DNA of 64,000 bases from Candolleomyces eurysporus (GCA_027579435.1 JANBPK010001201.1:51487-115486), one strand, 5' to 3'; positions 35,629-47,574 are shown, numbered from the stretch's first letter. Translations and numbers: made by a program. Notes: a model not told the origin generated them from the sequence alone.

Positions 35629-36511
35629 ATGAAGCTCACTACCACCATCACTTTATCTGCACTAGCTGCTATTGCTACCAGGGTTTTTGTCTGGGCATCT
35701 CCGGACCCTCTCCGGCTTGCCCAAGTCAGCCAAGGGTCTGACCTTGAAATACGAGGGGAATTTATGGTAAGCCTGAATGTGCCGCTCCGACAGGCCTGTC
35801 AATCCTGAATATGCACGATCTTTTCTACCACAGGACTACGAGCCGGAGACCCTCTGGGAGAGGTCCTTTGAAGAAGAGCTCGATGAACGAAGCATCTATG
35901 ATGATAAGCTCGAGCTCGACGCCAGAGACTTGAGGGTTAGTCTTTCGTCTATATCTAATTTAGATTGCACGATATCAGAAGAGCTAACGACCCTATTATC
36001 AACAGAATGCCATTGAGGATTACCTCTATGCACGCGCTGCTAGAAAGGCTGCCCAGCACGCAATCAAGGGCTTTGGCGACACGGCTGCCGCCTCGATCGC
36101 CGGTCACGCAAACCAAGCTCTCAATCAAAGGAAACCTAGGACTGGTGGTGGACTGAGACCTTCTCGTTCCAGGTCAAAGTGCGTGTTGTCCTATGAGTTC
36201 CATCTCCAATCTACCCCAACTCAACGTGCAACTACCTAAACTTACAACTCACTCGCAGGTCACCCGGTGGAAAGGGAAAGAGCAAGCTCGGTGGCGCTGC
36301 TAGAAAGTCACTGCCAACTCGGAATAGGTCTCGCAGCAAAAGCCCAGCAGGAAAAGGGAAGTCGAAGATTGGGTCAGCGCTCGGGGCTAAGAAGCAATTC
36401 CAAAAGGGTAGTGCTCGTGCTGCTGCGAAGAAAGGCGCGAATGCGATTATAGCGAAACAGAAGGCGGGGGCAAACGGGCGGAGTGCTGCAGCGAAAGCCA
36501 GAAAGAAGTAG
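35629..36511 (+). CDS. Secreted Lys/Arg-rich protein without ribonuclease domain
   Basis: Four exons: 35629-35766, 35834-35935, 36006-36178 and 36259-36511 (666 nt, 221 aa, frame consistent). An N-terminal hydrophobic stretch (MKLTTTITLSALAAIATRVF) looks like a signal peptide. An acidic segment (ETLWERSFEEELDER) ends in LDARDLR, a possible processing site like the IAARDV of the ribonuclease-like proteins. The mature part is strongly basic, with two imperfect copies of RSRSKSPGGKGKSKLGGA and an Ala/Lys-rich end (ARAAAKKGANAIIAKQKAGA). The layout of signal, acidic pro-segment and cationic body matches the first part of the genes at 30.3 and 47.9 kb. A cationic antimicrobial or DNA/RNA-binding secreted protein is conceivable; the function is unknown. 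Confidence 0.75.
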
Positions 36512-36843
36512 AGTTTGGAGAGTTCGTGATATAAATGTCTTGTAGTATACCCTGAAATGGCTCATATGACTCAGAGGACTTGTGTTCGAAGGTGTGGAAT
36601 TTTTGTCTTCACAGCATTTAAGGAACCCAGGAAGGCAGGGCTCTAGCATTGCACGAACGAACAAGTATATCTTCGACTGATGCCTTCGATTATTCAAGAA
36701 TCAGTCCGCTCAGTCAGCTTGTACCCATTCATAATTGATTCTACGACGATGATATACACAGTAAGTTATGCGATCCGAGGCTCAAGGGAGTTATAGCAAT
36801 TATCAACGAAAAGAAGAACTCCCACCACGTCTCCACATTCTCC

Positions 36844-37686
36844 TTATCCAAACACCTTCTCCCAGATTTCTCTTGATGTGTAGGTTTTCTCGAACCCAGT
36901 TTCGCCATTTACGATCAGCTCCTGGAACGGGATCATCGTCAGATTTACCTCGTCGATATCAATCGTGTTGCATACCTCTAGCAGTCGTTTCGCTCCACCA
37001 TTGGTAACCAGACCAGTTACGTCCCCCTTTAAAGCTGTTAGAACAGCCTCCTGTCCATACACCTTCCCCGTTGAAAACGTTCCAAGCTTGTTGATGAAGG
37101 CCTTCCCGGTAGCGGCGACTACGATAACTGCCGCCAAAGTCTTCACTTCTGTAGAGCCCTTCTTTGATTCTGGCTTTTCCAGCTGCAAACCATCGGCGAC
37201 GAAACTATCGAATGCCCTTCCAAGATCGACCAACCCATACTTGATGCACGAGCCACCCAACAGGGCACTCGTCAACACTGGATTGTCCTCGACAACCAAC
37301 TTCCTCCTTGCCGCCGTTGGATCCTGCAGCTGCAATCCGTGCAGCACGGTCTTGAACAGGTCGGAGAATCGAATGTGGAGCACGGTCTCGAAAGGAGATG
37401 GACTTCCGCCGAAATCGATCTCTACTTGTTTGAACGAAGGGAGGATGGCCGAGATCGCTTCCACAGGTTTGTCGATAAGTTTTGGTGAGGCGCTCGAGAG
37501 TTGGACGAGCGCTGTCGCCAAAGCTTCGGCACATGCTGAGGTTGGATGTTCATTGATCAGGTTTTGTACTTCGGAGCCCAGGTTTGAGGCGTCAGGGGCC
37601 TCTTGTGTGAAGAGCTCGGTGAACCTTTCCAGAAGGTAGTCGAATTGAGCATCCCATTCTTCGTCGCTGAGTTCTGCAGGTGGCAT
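36844..37686 (-). CDS. Conserved-looking single-exon protein of unknown function
   Basis: 280 aa from the ATG at 37686 (MPPAELSDEEWDAQFDYLLE). The frame is open upstream to 37755, but the extra 23 residues are hydrophobic and less plausible as a start. The protein is mostly alpha-helical by composition, without signal peptide or transmembrane helix. It has a run of small residues (LGGSCIKYGLVDLGRAFDS, then AVIVVAATGKAFINKLG) and ends EIWEKVFG. I do not recognise the family. Codon use and length argue for a real gene. It is convergent with the gene ending at 36511. Confidence 0.6.
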   Translation of the reverse strand: MPPAELSDEEWDAQFDYLLERFTELFTQEAPDASNLGSEVQNLINEHPTSACAEALATALVQLSSASPKLIDKPVEAISAILPSFKQVEIDFGGSPSPFETVLHIRFSDLFKTVLHGLQLQDPTAARRKLVVEDNPVLTSALLGGSCIKYGLVDLGRAFDSFVADGLQLEKPESKKGSTEVKTLAAVIVVAATGKAFINKLGTFSTGKVYGQEAVLTALKGDVTGLVTNGGAKRLLEVCNTIDIDEVNLTMIPFQELIVNGETGFEKTYTSREIWEKVFG

Positions 37687-38387
37687 AATGAGGACCGAAA
37701 ACGGCTGTGCGAGGAGATTGAGAAATGCAGCAGTGAGAGGTGAGAGTAACGGCAAGAGTCCGACGTTGTGGAGGAGCGATCAAGAGCGACACCATCGTTT
37801 TATTTGATATCGATGAGGCAATGCATTGCGACATGATCATCATGTTTTGATTTCTTGCTGATCTGCAGTTCTCGGCGGGCTCACTCCTTCTCCATTGTTG
37901 GATCCTTTTCAATTGATCGAAGCTTTCAAGTGTGCGTCTGTGTGTAAGGATGGGCAGTCGCATCAACGCCTCTGAATCAATGGACGTTGATGTCCGTTGC
38001 TGCCTTCGCCGCCCCCGAACATGACCCGGGCCGACACGGTCAGGTGGTTTGGCATCATTGGCTGAATGCCCCTGAAGCCAGCTTCCCTCTGCCGTACGTG
38101 CCCTCCCTAATCTCCAATCATGACGCCACGGTCATGACCGCGCACGCCTTCGGAAACCAACCGAAACTCAATCTAGACATTTAGTCGCTATTCGATGCAT
38201 ATCATCCGTTATCTGTACAGTATATTCTTTCTCTGTGTGGTATCCACCTGCCTTACGAATCAAGCTGTCTTAATAGCACGCTACTACTCGTTGCGGTAGT
38301 CCCAGGGACAATTGCACCAAAATCACGACATCCTCAGTAAGCAGATTCGTATTCAATTTCTATGCACCCATTCGGGGACACCTGGGG

Positions 38388-38395
38388 TATATAAG
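38388..38395 (+). promoter_or_regulatory. TATA box of the glutathione transferase gene
   Basis: TATATAAG at 38388, 46 nt before the ATG, in GGGGTATATAAGGAG. The spacing fits a core promoter with a very short leader. Confidence 0.6.
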
Positions 38396-38433
38396 GAGTT
38401 TGGGGGTTCTCTGGGTGGGTCCAAACTGTCGTC

Positions 38434-39410
38434 ATGGTTGAAAGAATTACGCTCTACTCTGCAAAAGTATGTCCCTTGACAGCCTTGACCGAAACCTGGC
38501 AGCTGACTTGTCTATCGTATCGAAATTTAGATTTGCCCATGGGCTCATCGAGTGCGTTTCTCATCTCGTTACCCAGAATTGTCGTTGCTGAGGCGTGCGT
38601 GCTTTCCAAACCTTAGACCGAGCTGGCATTGAAGGAATCGGGACTGGACTACAAGCGATTCGAAGTAGACCTAGAGAACAAACCGGAGTGGTACGCACCG
38701 AAGGTCAATCCCGCTAGCAAAGTACGTCTTCCTTCGATCCAGGGAGTTCCCCTATCGACGTCCGTTATGGATACCCTAGGTCCCAGCTCTCGCTTATGGT
38801 GGCCCCGATACCGAACCTGACAGCCCCTCGCCCGAATCGGTCAAGCTCGCGGAATCATATGTCCTCATCGAGTTCATCGCCGACCTCGTCTCCTCCACGA
38901 AGCCCCTCCTGCCTTCTTCGCCTGTCGCTCGCGCCCGAGCCCGGTTCTTCGTCGAGGCGTTTACGTCCAAGTTCACCGGCGTGTGGTTTGGTATTGTTCA
39001 AAGAGGTGACGACCCGGCTGGGATACTTCCAGCTATCGAAACCTTGCAGGACCTCCTTCCAGCTGAAGGCTATGCTGTCGGTGAATGGAGCATCGCTGAT
39101 GCAGCTGTTACACCGTTCCTCGGTCGTGCGAATGCAGTGTTGAAGAATGATTTGGGAGCTTATGATCAGGGAAAGGGATCTGAGTTGTGGGAGACCCTCC
39201 AGAACGATGCGAAATACGAAAGGTTTAGGAGGTATTTTGCCGATGTGACGGAGAGGGAGAGCTTCAAGGAGACGTTCTTCGAGGTCAGTGGCTCGTGTGC
39301 CTTTGCTTTCATATTGTTGAGACTGAATGATAATATAGGATGTCATTGTGGAAGCGTACAAGAAACGTTTCGCTCCTCTTAGGGCCCAACGCTCTGCCGC
39401 AGCTTCGTAA
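38434..39410 (+). CDS. Glutathione S-transferase, omega-like
   Basis: Five exons: 38434-38466, 38531-38551, 38617-38721, 38780-39283 and 39339-39410 (735 nt, 244 aa, frame consistent). The product starts MVERITLYSAK and continues ICPWAHRTELAL, where the Cys of CPWAHR is the expected catalytic cysteine of omega-type transferases. A thioredoxin-like domain follows with WYAPKVNPASKVPALAYGG (cis-Pro region). The helical C-terminal domain includes VGEWSIADAAVTPFLGR, the usual N-capping/hydrophobic-staple region. Two exons are very short (33 and 21 nt). Omega enzymes reduce or deglutathionylate small molecules and are expanded in wood- and litter-degrading fungi. A broken partial copy lies directly downstream. 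Confidence 0.88.
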
Positions 39411-39678
39411 ACCAAGTCAAGTCACAGATCGACACCAATGGAATTGGCTCATGCGCCATAAAGGGCGATGTGGTGGGATGATTATTCCGTTAGCCCTTGC
39501 TTAATGATATATCGGTATCCTTTCGTTGTTTTCAATCGGTTCGGAATACACTGCTCCTTTATTATTTGTTTGTCCGGTCGTTCGTTTCTTTCTCCTTCCG
39601 GGCGTCTATCACTTGGATGCGATGTGGAGTTGAACAATGTATGTAGATTCCGTACACCGTAAAGGATAACGTCCCCAG

Positions 39679-40272
39679 TTCCAGCACACGGTGGCCCTGA
39701 CAATGAATCAGACAGCCCTTCCCTTGAATCAGTCAAACTCACAGAATCATATGTCCTCATCGAGTTCCTCGCTGACTGCATCCAGCCTCCCACCGAACTT
39801 CTCCTGTCTTCATCGCCTATTACTCGCACCTAAGCCCGTGCCTTCATTGAGACATTTACTTCCAATCGTCCAAGTTTGCTGGAGCGCGGTTCGACGTCGT
39901 TCAGCGAGGTGCTGGCCTACTTTCGCCTATCGAAATTTCGGAGAACCTCCTTCCAGCTGAAGGTTGTGATGGAGGGTAATTGGCGGTTGCTACACCGTTC
40001 CTCGCTGGGGCGCTCGTAGCAGGGAAGAATGATGAGGGAGCTTACGACAATGGCAAGGAATCCACAAGTGCTGGGAGTCGCCACAGAGTAATGCGAGATA
40101 TGAGGGGCTAAGGAGGTATTTTGACAATGTGACGAAGAGGGAGAGCTGTAAGGAGACATTCTGATGCATGGGATCCATCCCGTTAATCGAGATTTTTTCA
40201 ATGGCTGATTTATATTGCGGGATGTTCCTGCGGAGACGTAAGAGAAGTAGTTTGCTCCTCTTGAGCCCCAGT
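39679..40272 (+). pseudogene. Partial tandem copy of the glutathione transferase gene
   Basis: Starts at an intact-looking acceptor (TCCCCAG) and matches exons 4 and 5 of the gene at 38434: CACGGTGGCCCTGAC, ESYVLIEFLAD, and SSPITRT followed by a stop where the intact gene has SSPVARA. Further frame breaks follow near 39860-40000, although the end (CGTAAGAGAAGTAGTTTGCTCCTCTTGAGCCCC) still aligns with exon 5. Exons 1-3, with the catalytic Cys, are absent. Confidence 0.8.
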
Positions 40273-40289
40273 GGCTTACTGCCGGTTCG

Positions 40290-41186
40290 TGATCCGCGGA
40301 TAGAAGGCTCAGTCTATCCAACGTCTTGTTGACCGTGAGAGGGTTCACTGCCCCTTGCACTTGCGCTCGTATCTTTGCATAAGATAGTCCAATGAGCCCG
40401 CTGTGGCACCAAAATCCCGTGGTGCTCAGAACGAATACTCCAAATGCAGAACGTATGATCCAAATCCTCGGTTCTTACCTCTACCACCTTCATAGTCCAT
40501 GTCTCGAATTAATCACCAAGCTAAGTCGCATACCCAATGCAAATTAGCCCTCAAGACCAGGAAGGCTCAATACCTTCACGACTCCGTCAGACGAGCATAC
40601 TACAACCAAGAGTTTCAAATAAATTCCAATCGTTGATTCAATTCGACGTCCCCTACAACAGTCAACTCACGCTTTCGTCGATTTCTATCAACAATAGTGT
40701 ATATCTGAATGTGCTCTAGCTGACTGAAGAACAGCGAGCGTTTTTTTGAGGGCAATCGAACTGAACTTCAAGTAGTGAGGAGATAAAAATAAACTTTGTA
40801 AGACAGAGTATACAGGGGTAAGAGAGGAGCACAAGAGTGAAACGATGCGGGACGTCGGCAGACTATCTCATACAGATAGACGAGTCCAACGGCTCGCCAG
40901 GCCAATCTAATGAAGTCTTCAGGTACAAGGAATGGATGGTGGTGACTTAAGGTTGCGAGAGCGGAGAGCAGAAACGGTTAAATGGTGAGCCCGCTCATCT
41001 GGACGCCGTGTACCACCCTCAACTTTCTGTCCTACTTGGTTGAGTACAGCTCCCCAGCATGGCAGAAGTAGAGTAAGTATATTATGGCACGCGTATACAA
41101 TTATGAAGGAAGCGAGTAGATAGGCGATGATCCATGTCCCTTAAATGCAAAATGCAAGGATGATCCGACAGCCTTGGTAATAACAC
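40290..41186. other. Gene-free stretch
   Basis: About 0.9 kb with no recognisable gene, containing short A/T-rich runs. Confidence 0.45.
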
Positions 41187-42079
41187 CTAGTTCTGATGCA
41201 CTGAGCTTACTGCAAGCTGGTTAGCATGGACTCGGAGTCCACACCCCGCCGGCCCTTGAACTGCAGCACTCTGCATTGGAAATAAAGCTACTGCCTCCTC
41301 CACACGCCTGTCCGCCTCTAAAACCGCATAGTACGCACTCGGCGGAGCCTCAATATGACTACACTTGCATTCGTAGCTCGCGAGCTCCGGTTTCTCGAGC
41401 CCATACTGATAGAACACGCATCTGGAGGTAACGTCTCTGATGTACTCCGCAGCACTCCTCCCCTCAAAATGGGCTATCAAAGCTGCTTTGAAAGGCTCAA
41501 AGAACTGCTTCGAGTGCGGGATGAGGTCCCAGTGGATAGCATCACAAAACAGCTCTTTTGCCTCTCGCAACTGGCGTACAGCATGTGGTAGCATCTGTTG
41601 TGGTTTGAGGATGACGAAAGGATCGTAGGCTTCAAAAACTTGCACCCAACACGAGAGCTTGACAGGACGATCATCCAAGACCGAGGCTGCAAGATGAAGA
41701 GCTGCAACAAATGTCAGGAACAGGCGCTTTGAAATCGGGTTGAGTGGGCCTAGAGAGGGTCCATGAAAGTGTACAAGTCGGCGGAGCAAGAGCAGCGCGG
41801 TAAATATGACGTCTTGGTTGAGTTTGGATCTTTGCAACCCCTTTGCGATGTGAAGATAAAAGCGAGATCGTTCGGCTTCACTGGGTTTGGATTGTTTGGT
41901 AGGGTCTACAAGTCTGAGAAGGAAGCTGGTGCAAAGGCGCGCGATTGGAAGCTGGGTTAAATCGGAAGTGTAATTCTGTAGAGAAAGGGTCTTCGTGTGA
42001 GGGAGAAGAATGCCGTGAGTATGAGAGAAAGACTTACGGTGTCATACCTATCACTGCTTTCATTTTTTGCACCGTTCAT
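41187..42079 (-). CDS. Cyclin-like protein (PCL/PHO80-like), diverged
   Basis: Exon 1 is 42079-42038 (MNGAKNESSDRYDT) and exon 2 is 41975-41187, giving 276 aa with phase-0 splicing. The stretch DVIFTALLLLRRLVHFH...RLFLTFVAALHLAASVLDDRPVKLSCW follows the pattern of the fungal cyclin box (FxALLLLxRL...GHRLFxxAxxxAxKxxxDDxxxxxxW). Conservation is partial: the usual SSGHRLF is SKRLFL here. The rest (DAIHWDLIPHSKQFFEPFKAAL, then SYECKCSHIEAPPSAYYA) is shared with the broken paralogue head-to-head at 42.7 kb. Cyclins of this type bind Pho85-like kinases; binding here is not shown, and a drifted cyclin fold is possible. Confidence 0.6.
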
Positions 42080-42740
42080 TATTTCCGTTTCTCAAGTGCT
42101 TGATATCTGCCGGGCTTTTTGGTAGATAGGTTAGAGTGAGTGGGGGATTAGAAGTTAGAAGCGTGTTGTGCGAACTATTTATGCTCGAAGTGTGGCTGGC
42201 TTTGCGCTTGGATGCCATACGCCGGTAATATCTCGTGGCACTTTGACGCCAAGCATTACCGGTCACTTCCTCATTGTGGAAGAATTTATAAATTGGGCAA
42301 TCACATCGAGCGCGACAAAGCTTCATTACACGGACGATGACGTGCTTTGATCATGGCCACACAAATATTCAAACGGAGTGCAGGAAGAAAATGCTAGCTC
42401 TAGGGTTGCTGAAGGCTTGTTCGCTTCTCTATCTTTTCTCGACCTGTCTGATTCTCGTACTCATTCGCCAACTCACATCTTTCACACCACCCAGTGAACG
42501 CCGTGTTGACTTGCTTTGACAATTGAGCAAGTGGCAGTGCAAGAGCTTAGCAGCCACGCACGCTTAGGTGGGTACCAAAGCAGTTCTGGAAACATGGCCC
42601 ATTGTGAGCTTAGAGCGCGTCGTTCAAAGCACACAAAATGGGAACCGAGTATGTATTACATTGCACAGAGCCCTCCCCCATAGATGAAATCCACCCTCAC
42701 CCCCAATGTTTGACATCGGAATGACATCAACGCCGTTGTC

Positions 42741-43560
42741 ATGTCAAGCACTACACTGAGTGGAAAAGGAGTCGACAGGTTCGACACGGTAAGTGCTTCG
42801 CCATCATTATGCCCTTGCTTAGGCTAAAGAGCACTCCGATATAAAAACCTACGGTTCTAACATTGAGCTCCTACCCACTGCTTACCTCTGCTACGACTTT
42901 CTCCTCAAGATGTTTGGCGCCGAATTTGGAGCTCGTGGAATTCAAGTTATCCTCGGATACGATACCTTTTTATGAATTGCAAGCAGACTTAACAAAACTC
43001 GAACAGGACATCGTCTTCACCGCTCTTCTTTTCCTTCGTTGGCTCGTTCATTTCCACAGTCCCTCTCTGGGCCCTCTCGGTAGCACTCCCATACGTTTGA
43101 TCTTCCTCGCCGCATTGAATGTCGCCAATTCCGTTCTGGACGATTATCCGATCTCAGTTACCTGGTGGGTCAAACATTCAAGTACTTCGACGAGATGATT
43201 ACCAAACCAGAGGAGAGGATAGAAGATGCTAAAGAGCAACTGAAGACTGCGCGAGAGATGGTTTGTGAAGCGATTTTCCACGACTTGATTCCGCATTCCA
43301 GAGATATCTTTGACCCTTTCAACGCGGCTTTGGTTTCCCATTTTGAAGGTCGAAGTGCTGGGAATTACATTAAAGGGGTCACTTATCGATGCATATTCCG
43401 TGGATATGAGAAACCTGAGCTCGCGAGCTACGAGTGTGATTGTGGTCGTGTAGAGGCTCCGCTGAGTTCGTACCATGCAACTCCTGATAGGGAGATGAGG
43501 GCGGAGGAAGTTGAGATCATGTTTCTGAAGCAGGGAGAGTGTGATGCACGACAGGCCTGA
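42741..43560 (+). pseudogene. Cyclin-like paralogue, frameshifted
   Basis: A first exon at 42741-42788 (MSSTTLSGKGVDRFDT, then GTAAGT) matches exon 1 of the minus-strand gene. The next exon has no in-frame acceptor that I can find. Within it the frame breaks again near 43170: WWV is followed by a one-base shift before QTFKYFDEM, where the paralogue reads CWVQVFEAYD. Both halves are otherwise well preserved (DIVFTALLFLRWLVHFHSPSLGPL, then AIFHDLIPHSRDIFDPFNAAL). The second lesion is one missing base in GGGTCAAAC and could be a sequencing error. The first lesion makes a pseudogene more likely. Confidence 0.6.
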
Positions 43561-43825
43561 GCCGTGTTGATCTTTTTAAGAAATACATCTAATCCTGACG
43601 GGTGGAAATGGCTTGAAAGAGTGTTAGAAAATTGTTCCAATGCTCACTCCTCTGTCTTATGCAAAGGATCAGGACCAATAGCTTTACAGTCCCAATCGGG
43701 TGTTCGGCGACGATCAACGAGTGTCTCAATAGCAGGGGAGATACTAGACGGGAAGGCTATGGAAACCAAAATTGGATCCATTTGCAGAGTACATCAACTG
43801 GAAGTCTGAACAATTCTGTAGTCGA

Positions 43826-45191
43826 CTACTGTCCATAGGGAAACTGCTCCATGCACTCGCTACCAAGGACTGCGACAACACCGGGATAGAGATAATGTAA
43901 GTTCTTGATCAGATTCCGCCTTAACACGCCTGTCGGGTTGGGATACAGGCTCTTCACAGTGTTTAAGATATCCTCGTATAGCACACAAGGTGTCCTGAAG
44001 TCTGCAGAGGCGGGATCAACAGCAAAGTTGTTGACCTTCCCATCCAGATTCCCACCTGGAAGGAACGGGTGCATGAGGAAGACGTCGATGATGCCATTGT
44101 TGGACATCGGCATAGCAGATCTAAAGAAGTCAGGCGGAAATCTCATATCTCTGAAAAAGGATCTAGCCGAGTCCATGTCGAGCTTCTTGGTCGTCTTTCT
44201 CCCGTCGACGAAAAAGTTGATAGGGAAGACGGATTCTCCATAGCCCGTGAAGTATCGAACATTCTTGAATGTGAACTGGGGATTGGTAGCGATCGAATGT
44301 TGTAGGCGCTGAAAGCGCAATTCCCCTGCCACCGTCAGGTTGTAGAAACCACCCCCATAGCGGTTACTGAAATCAACAAACTGAGCCGTGCAAGCCAAAG
44401 ATCAGTTGGTGCTCGTAGCGGGCAGCAGTGATGTGAGTTCTACCTTGTCGAACAGGGTCTCGTTGAAGCTGTGATTGTCTCCGAAGAAAGCGTCCGCTCG
44501 AGTCATCCCAGCGTCGCCTAAAACATGTCATGAGCATAATTCATCTGGAAATTCACTCGCACTCTTACCTTCGAACGTTCCGTGTACGTTGAAACCGCCG
44601 GCATGGGCAGGAAGAGGGGGATCAGGCCCGGTCTTGATCGTCTTACCTCCGATGCTGAGTAGGTCAGTGACGAGGTTTCCGTTCATCAAGTGGGCCAGGT
44701 AAGTCACAAATATCGCAAACTTGTTTTCCATATTGAATCCTGAACGACAAAGAAATAAGTCTGTAGCATTTGCATCATGGAGAAAAGCTCACCTTCCTGG
44801 ACAGCAGTAATCATCTGGGATGGGGACGCGACACCATCACGAGAGATGTACTAGAGAAACAAAATGAGTTTGCGCCCGAGGTCAGATGGATATCCGGCTT
44901 GATACCAACACCGTGGGAAGCAAGGGTATTCATTCCTGGGCAAGGTCCTCGCTCATCTCCATTTTTCAGCGGCCTCCAGGGATGAGCACGATCGTGGACA
45001 AGCTTGGTACCTGTGAATCTAGGCGGTCCAGGCGGTGGAGGTGGATTAACCGTGCCAAAAGTTCCGCCTATACGAGAACTAGCGTCCTCAATTTCTTGGC
45101 GCTTTAGAAGAACTAGATCGTTGAGAAAAGCCAGAGAAGTGGAAAAGGTGAGAAGGATCGTAATCAGAAGTATGAAGGGTCTGAATATCAT
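43826..45191 (-). CDS. Unspecific peroxygenase (heme-thiolate peroxidase)
   Basis: Five exons: 45191-44910, 44850-44793, 44739-44569, 44517-44444 and 44380-43826 (1140 nt, 379 aa, frame consistent). A signal peptide (about residues 1-21) is followed by a short pro-segment with KRQ. The heme-ligand motif PCP is at 83-85 (axial Cys84), the EGD motif at 170-172, and the acid-base pair Arg237 and Glu244 lies in VRYFTGYGE. This PCP-EGD-R...E set marks true peroxygenases rather than chloroperoxidase, which uses His/Asp. The C-terminus ends with QFPYGQ and lacks a retention or anchor signal. The enzyme is secreted and uses hydrogen peroxide to insert oxygen into C-H bonds of aromatic and aliphatic substrates. 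A peroxide-producing GMC oxidase lies 5.6 kb away on the same strand. Confidence 0.93.
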
Positions 45192-45252
45192 GTTGGGCGT
45201 TCCACGTCTCGGGTTCCTGATTATATGATAGGATATGACTGCTGATAGACAG

Positions 45253-45260
45253 CCTTTATA
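45253..45260 (-). promoter_or_regulatory. TATA box of the peroxygenase gene
   Basis: TATAAAGG on the minus strand, 62 nt upstream of the ATG at 45191. Confidence 0.5.
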
Positions 45261-47340
45261 CGTTTCTATACAATGACCTCTCAAATCAAGGCATGCAGGG
45301 GTATTCCCGTTCATCCGTTTTTCCGGGGAGTATCTTATCATACTTCGTTGACGGAATAGGATAATGCGGACTTATTAACGTTGGCGGCAAGGGGAATATT
45401 CAGGTGCCAAGGCGTACACCCGCAACACGTCGAGCTCTATTTCATACTCAACAAATGTCCGAGTGTTCACTCAATTTTGTCACTAAAACTTGTATATAAG
45501 TGGTAAGTTTAAGATATAGCTTGTCCAACTATCTCTTTCTGCTACTTATTGACGGAAATATTTGATCGTGGCGATCCCACACCCGTGAAGCCACTGCTAC
45601 CAAGTCTCGTAACACGCACATCACATAGTCGGGTTCACATCAAAGAGAGCACCTGAGGCCCAATCACAAAACAACGATTTCAGAAGAATCGAAAGAAGCA
45701 GAAGATCGTGCCTCGATGTGGTCAACCTGTTTCCGCTAAACGCAGTATTATCTCCTACTGACGGAGATTCTTCGATTCATTCCCATGTTTGCGTCCCTGA
45801 GTTATCAGCGCACGAAGAAAGTCATGAGTAATTACGACCCACCTATCCGTGCATCCGGCGTTCAATGAACGATTTCCCAGGACTGCGAGAGAAGAGTCAT
45901 ATTGAAGTTGCGAGTGTCGTTAAATTGACAGATGAGTATCACACGCATGAGGTCTCTCAATTTAATTGCTCAGACTGCACGCTCATTGAGCTGGCGTTGA
46001 GGTGAATGTTAATCTACTCCGTTCATCGTGGGATGTGCTGCGGAGAAATAGTGACCCTATTGTGTGCTAAGATCTAGTGAAAGAAATTTTCAGACTCCAA
46101 GCTACGAAGAGCACACGGCGGGAGGCTATTGGAGCTTGGCTCATTGATCTTAATCAGTCTAGTGTAATGAGATACATACAGCGGAATCTAAGCTAAGTAT
46201 GTGCGTGACTAGCTTGTAAGAGACAGGCTAAAAATAGCCGTACCAGCGTTCGTTGGAAGACTCATCTGAGTCAACCCCGAATGCCATCTACAAGTTTGGT
46301 CGTACTTCACCTCGGCTTCTGACCCCGGCCCACAGAGGCAAGGATACTCAGGTGTCCCGGGACTGCCAAATCGAGATCAGGAGAGGACCAGATGAATGTT
46401 GAAAGGGGGAATGGCGATTGGCGCTATGGGGCAAACGCGGTACGTTTGAGGAAGCGCCTAAAAGGAAGGGGAGATGAATACTGGAGTGCGTTCCAGTTAA
46501 AGAGATCATTCAGATAAACCTTTACACTGTCCCAATGACTGTGCAAGTCTATCGAGATTCTCCATTGTGAATCCATTCGTTCCTTAATTCAATGGCGGAG
46601 CGCGTATATGCAGCGCTCGCTAAGATCTTGAGCCTCGAACCAGACACACTGCTGATAACAAAAAAATGACTGTTTCGTATAATATATCCCCTGTCTTCAT
46701 TCCCTTCAACCACCCCTACTCCCCCCTTTCTACCACTCGATGCATGTGCCCTGACGATGTGCTTGTTCAACCGCAAACCAGGAACAGAAAGAGCAGGCCG
46801 GCATGGAAATGGGAGCTAAAGGGACAGGGAGCTGGGACACGCAAGCCGAGAGCCATACAAACTCAATTGACGTCGATTTGGAGGTAGACCGGCAATATCT
46901 TCCCCATTATACCCGGTGCCATTGACCCAGATCACCCTCTCTCGTGAAAGAATATTTACGAACTTGTGGTCTCTATCAAAATGTCAGGTTTGTGGGCACG
47001 AGCCGAGGGGAACGTGGGACAAAGTCAGACGTAGGAGTCAAGAGTAACATGAAGGAGGCGAAGGGAGCTCGGATCGCTTTTGCGCTCGAGTGCGGAGAGG
47101 GAATTTATAGGCAGAGACGACTATGCCCTTCTCGCACTCGACACCTTGCAAAGTTCCTTTTCTTACATCCCTCCACCCTACATCCGACGAGATTTGGCAT
47201 CTAGTAGCGGTTCATTCACACCAATTCGTTTCTTTGTTGGACAAGTATTCAAGCCCTAATGCAGGTGGATGCGAGCTCGACTTAGACGCACCCATCGATG
47301 AGGTTTGCTCCCTTCTTCGCATGTTTCTGTTTGACGTGAT
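45261..47340. other. Gene-free stretch
   Basis: About 2 kb without a recognisable gene on either strand. Short ORFs only, none with a family signature or plausible splice pattern. The right edge (about 47340) is where similarity to the promoter of ribonuclease-like gene 1 begins. Confidence 0.5.
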
Positions 47341-47574
47341 TATCATTCATTTAGGGTTCAACGAGGGTGAAGCTTCAACATGTCTTATGCCTCTGAGCAT
47401 TGAGCATCTAGCGTTTTCTTTCAATGTCATACATTGGTACGGAGCTTGAGTAGATGACTGAGAGCTGAAGAAAGGTCGGATATGTCTGGTTAGATTCCGT
47501 TGAAAATTGAAATTCCGAATTTACATATGCCAGACTCTCACAAAGTCTTGACATGCGTTTGATCAGAACAGGTC

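Noticed and set aside
46549..47204. Short ORFs in the 45.3-47.3 kb gap as a small gene
   Set aside because: Low-complexity content, no shared start or splice pattern, and no similarity to anything else in the window.
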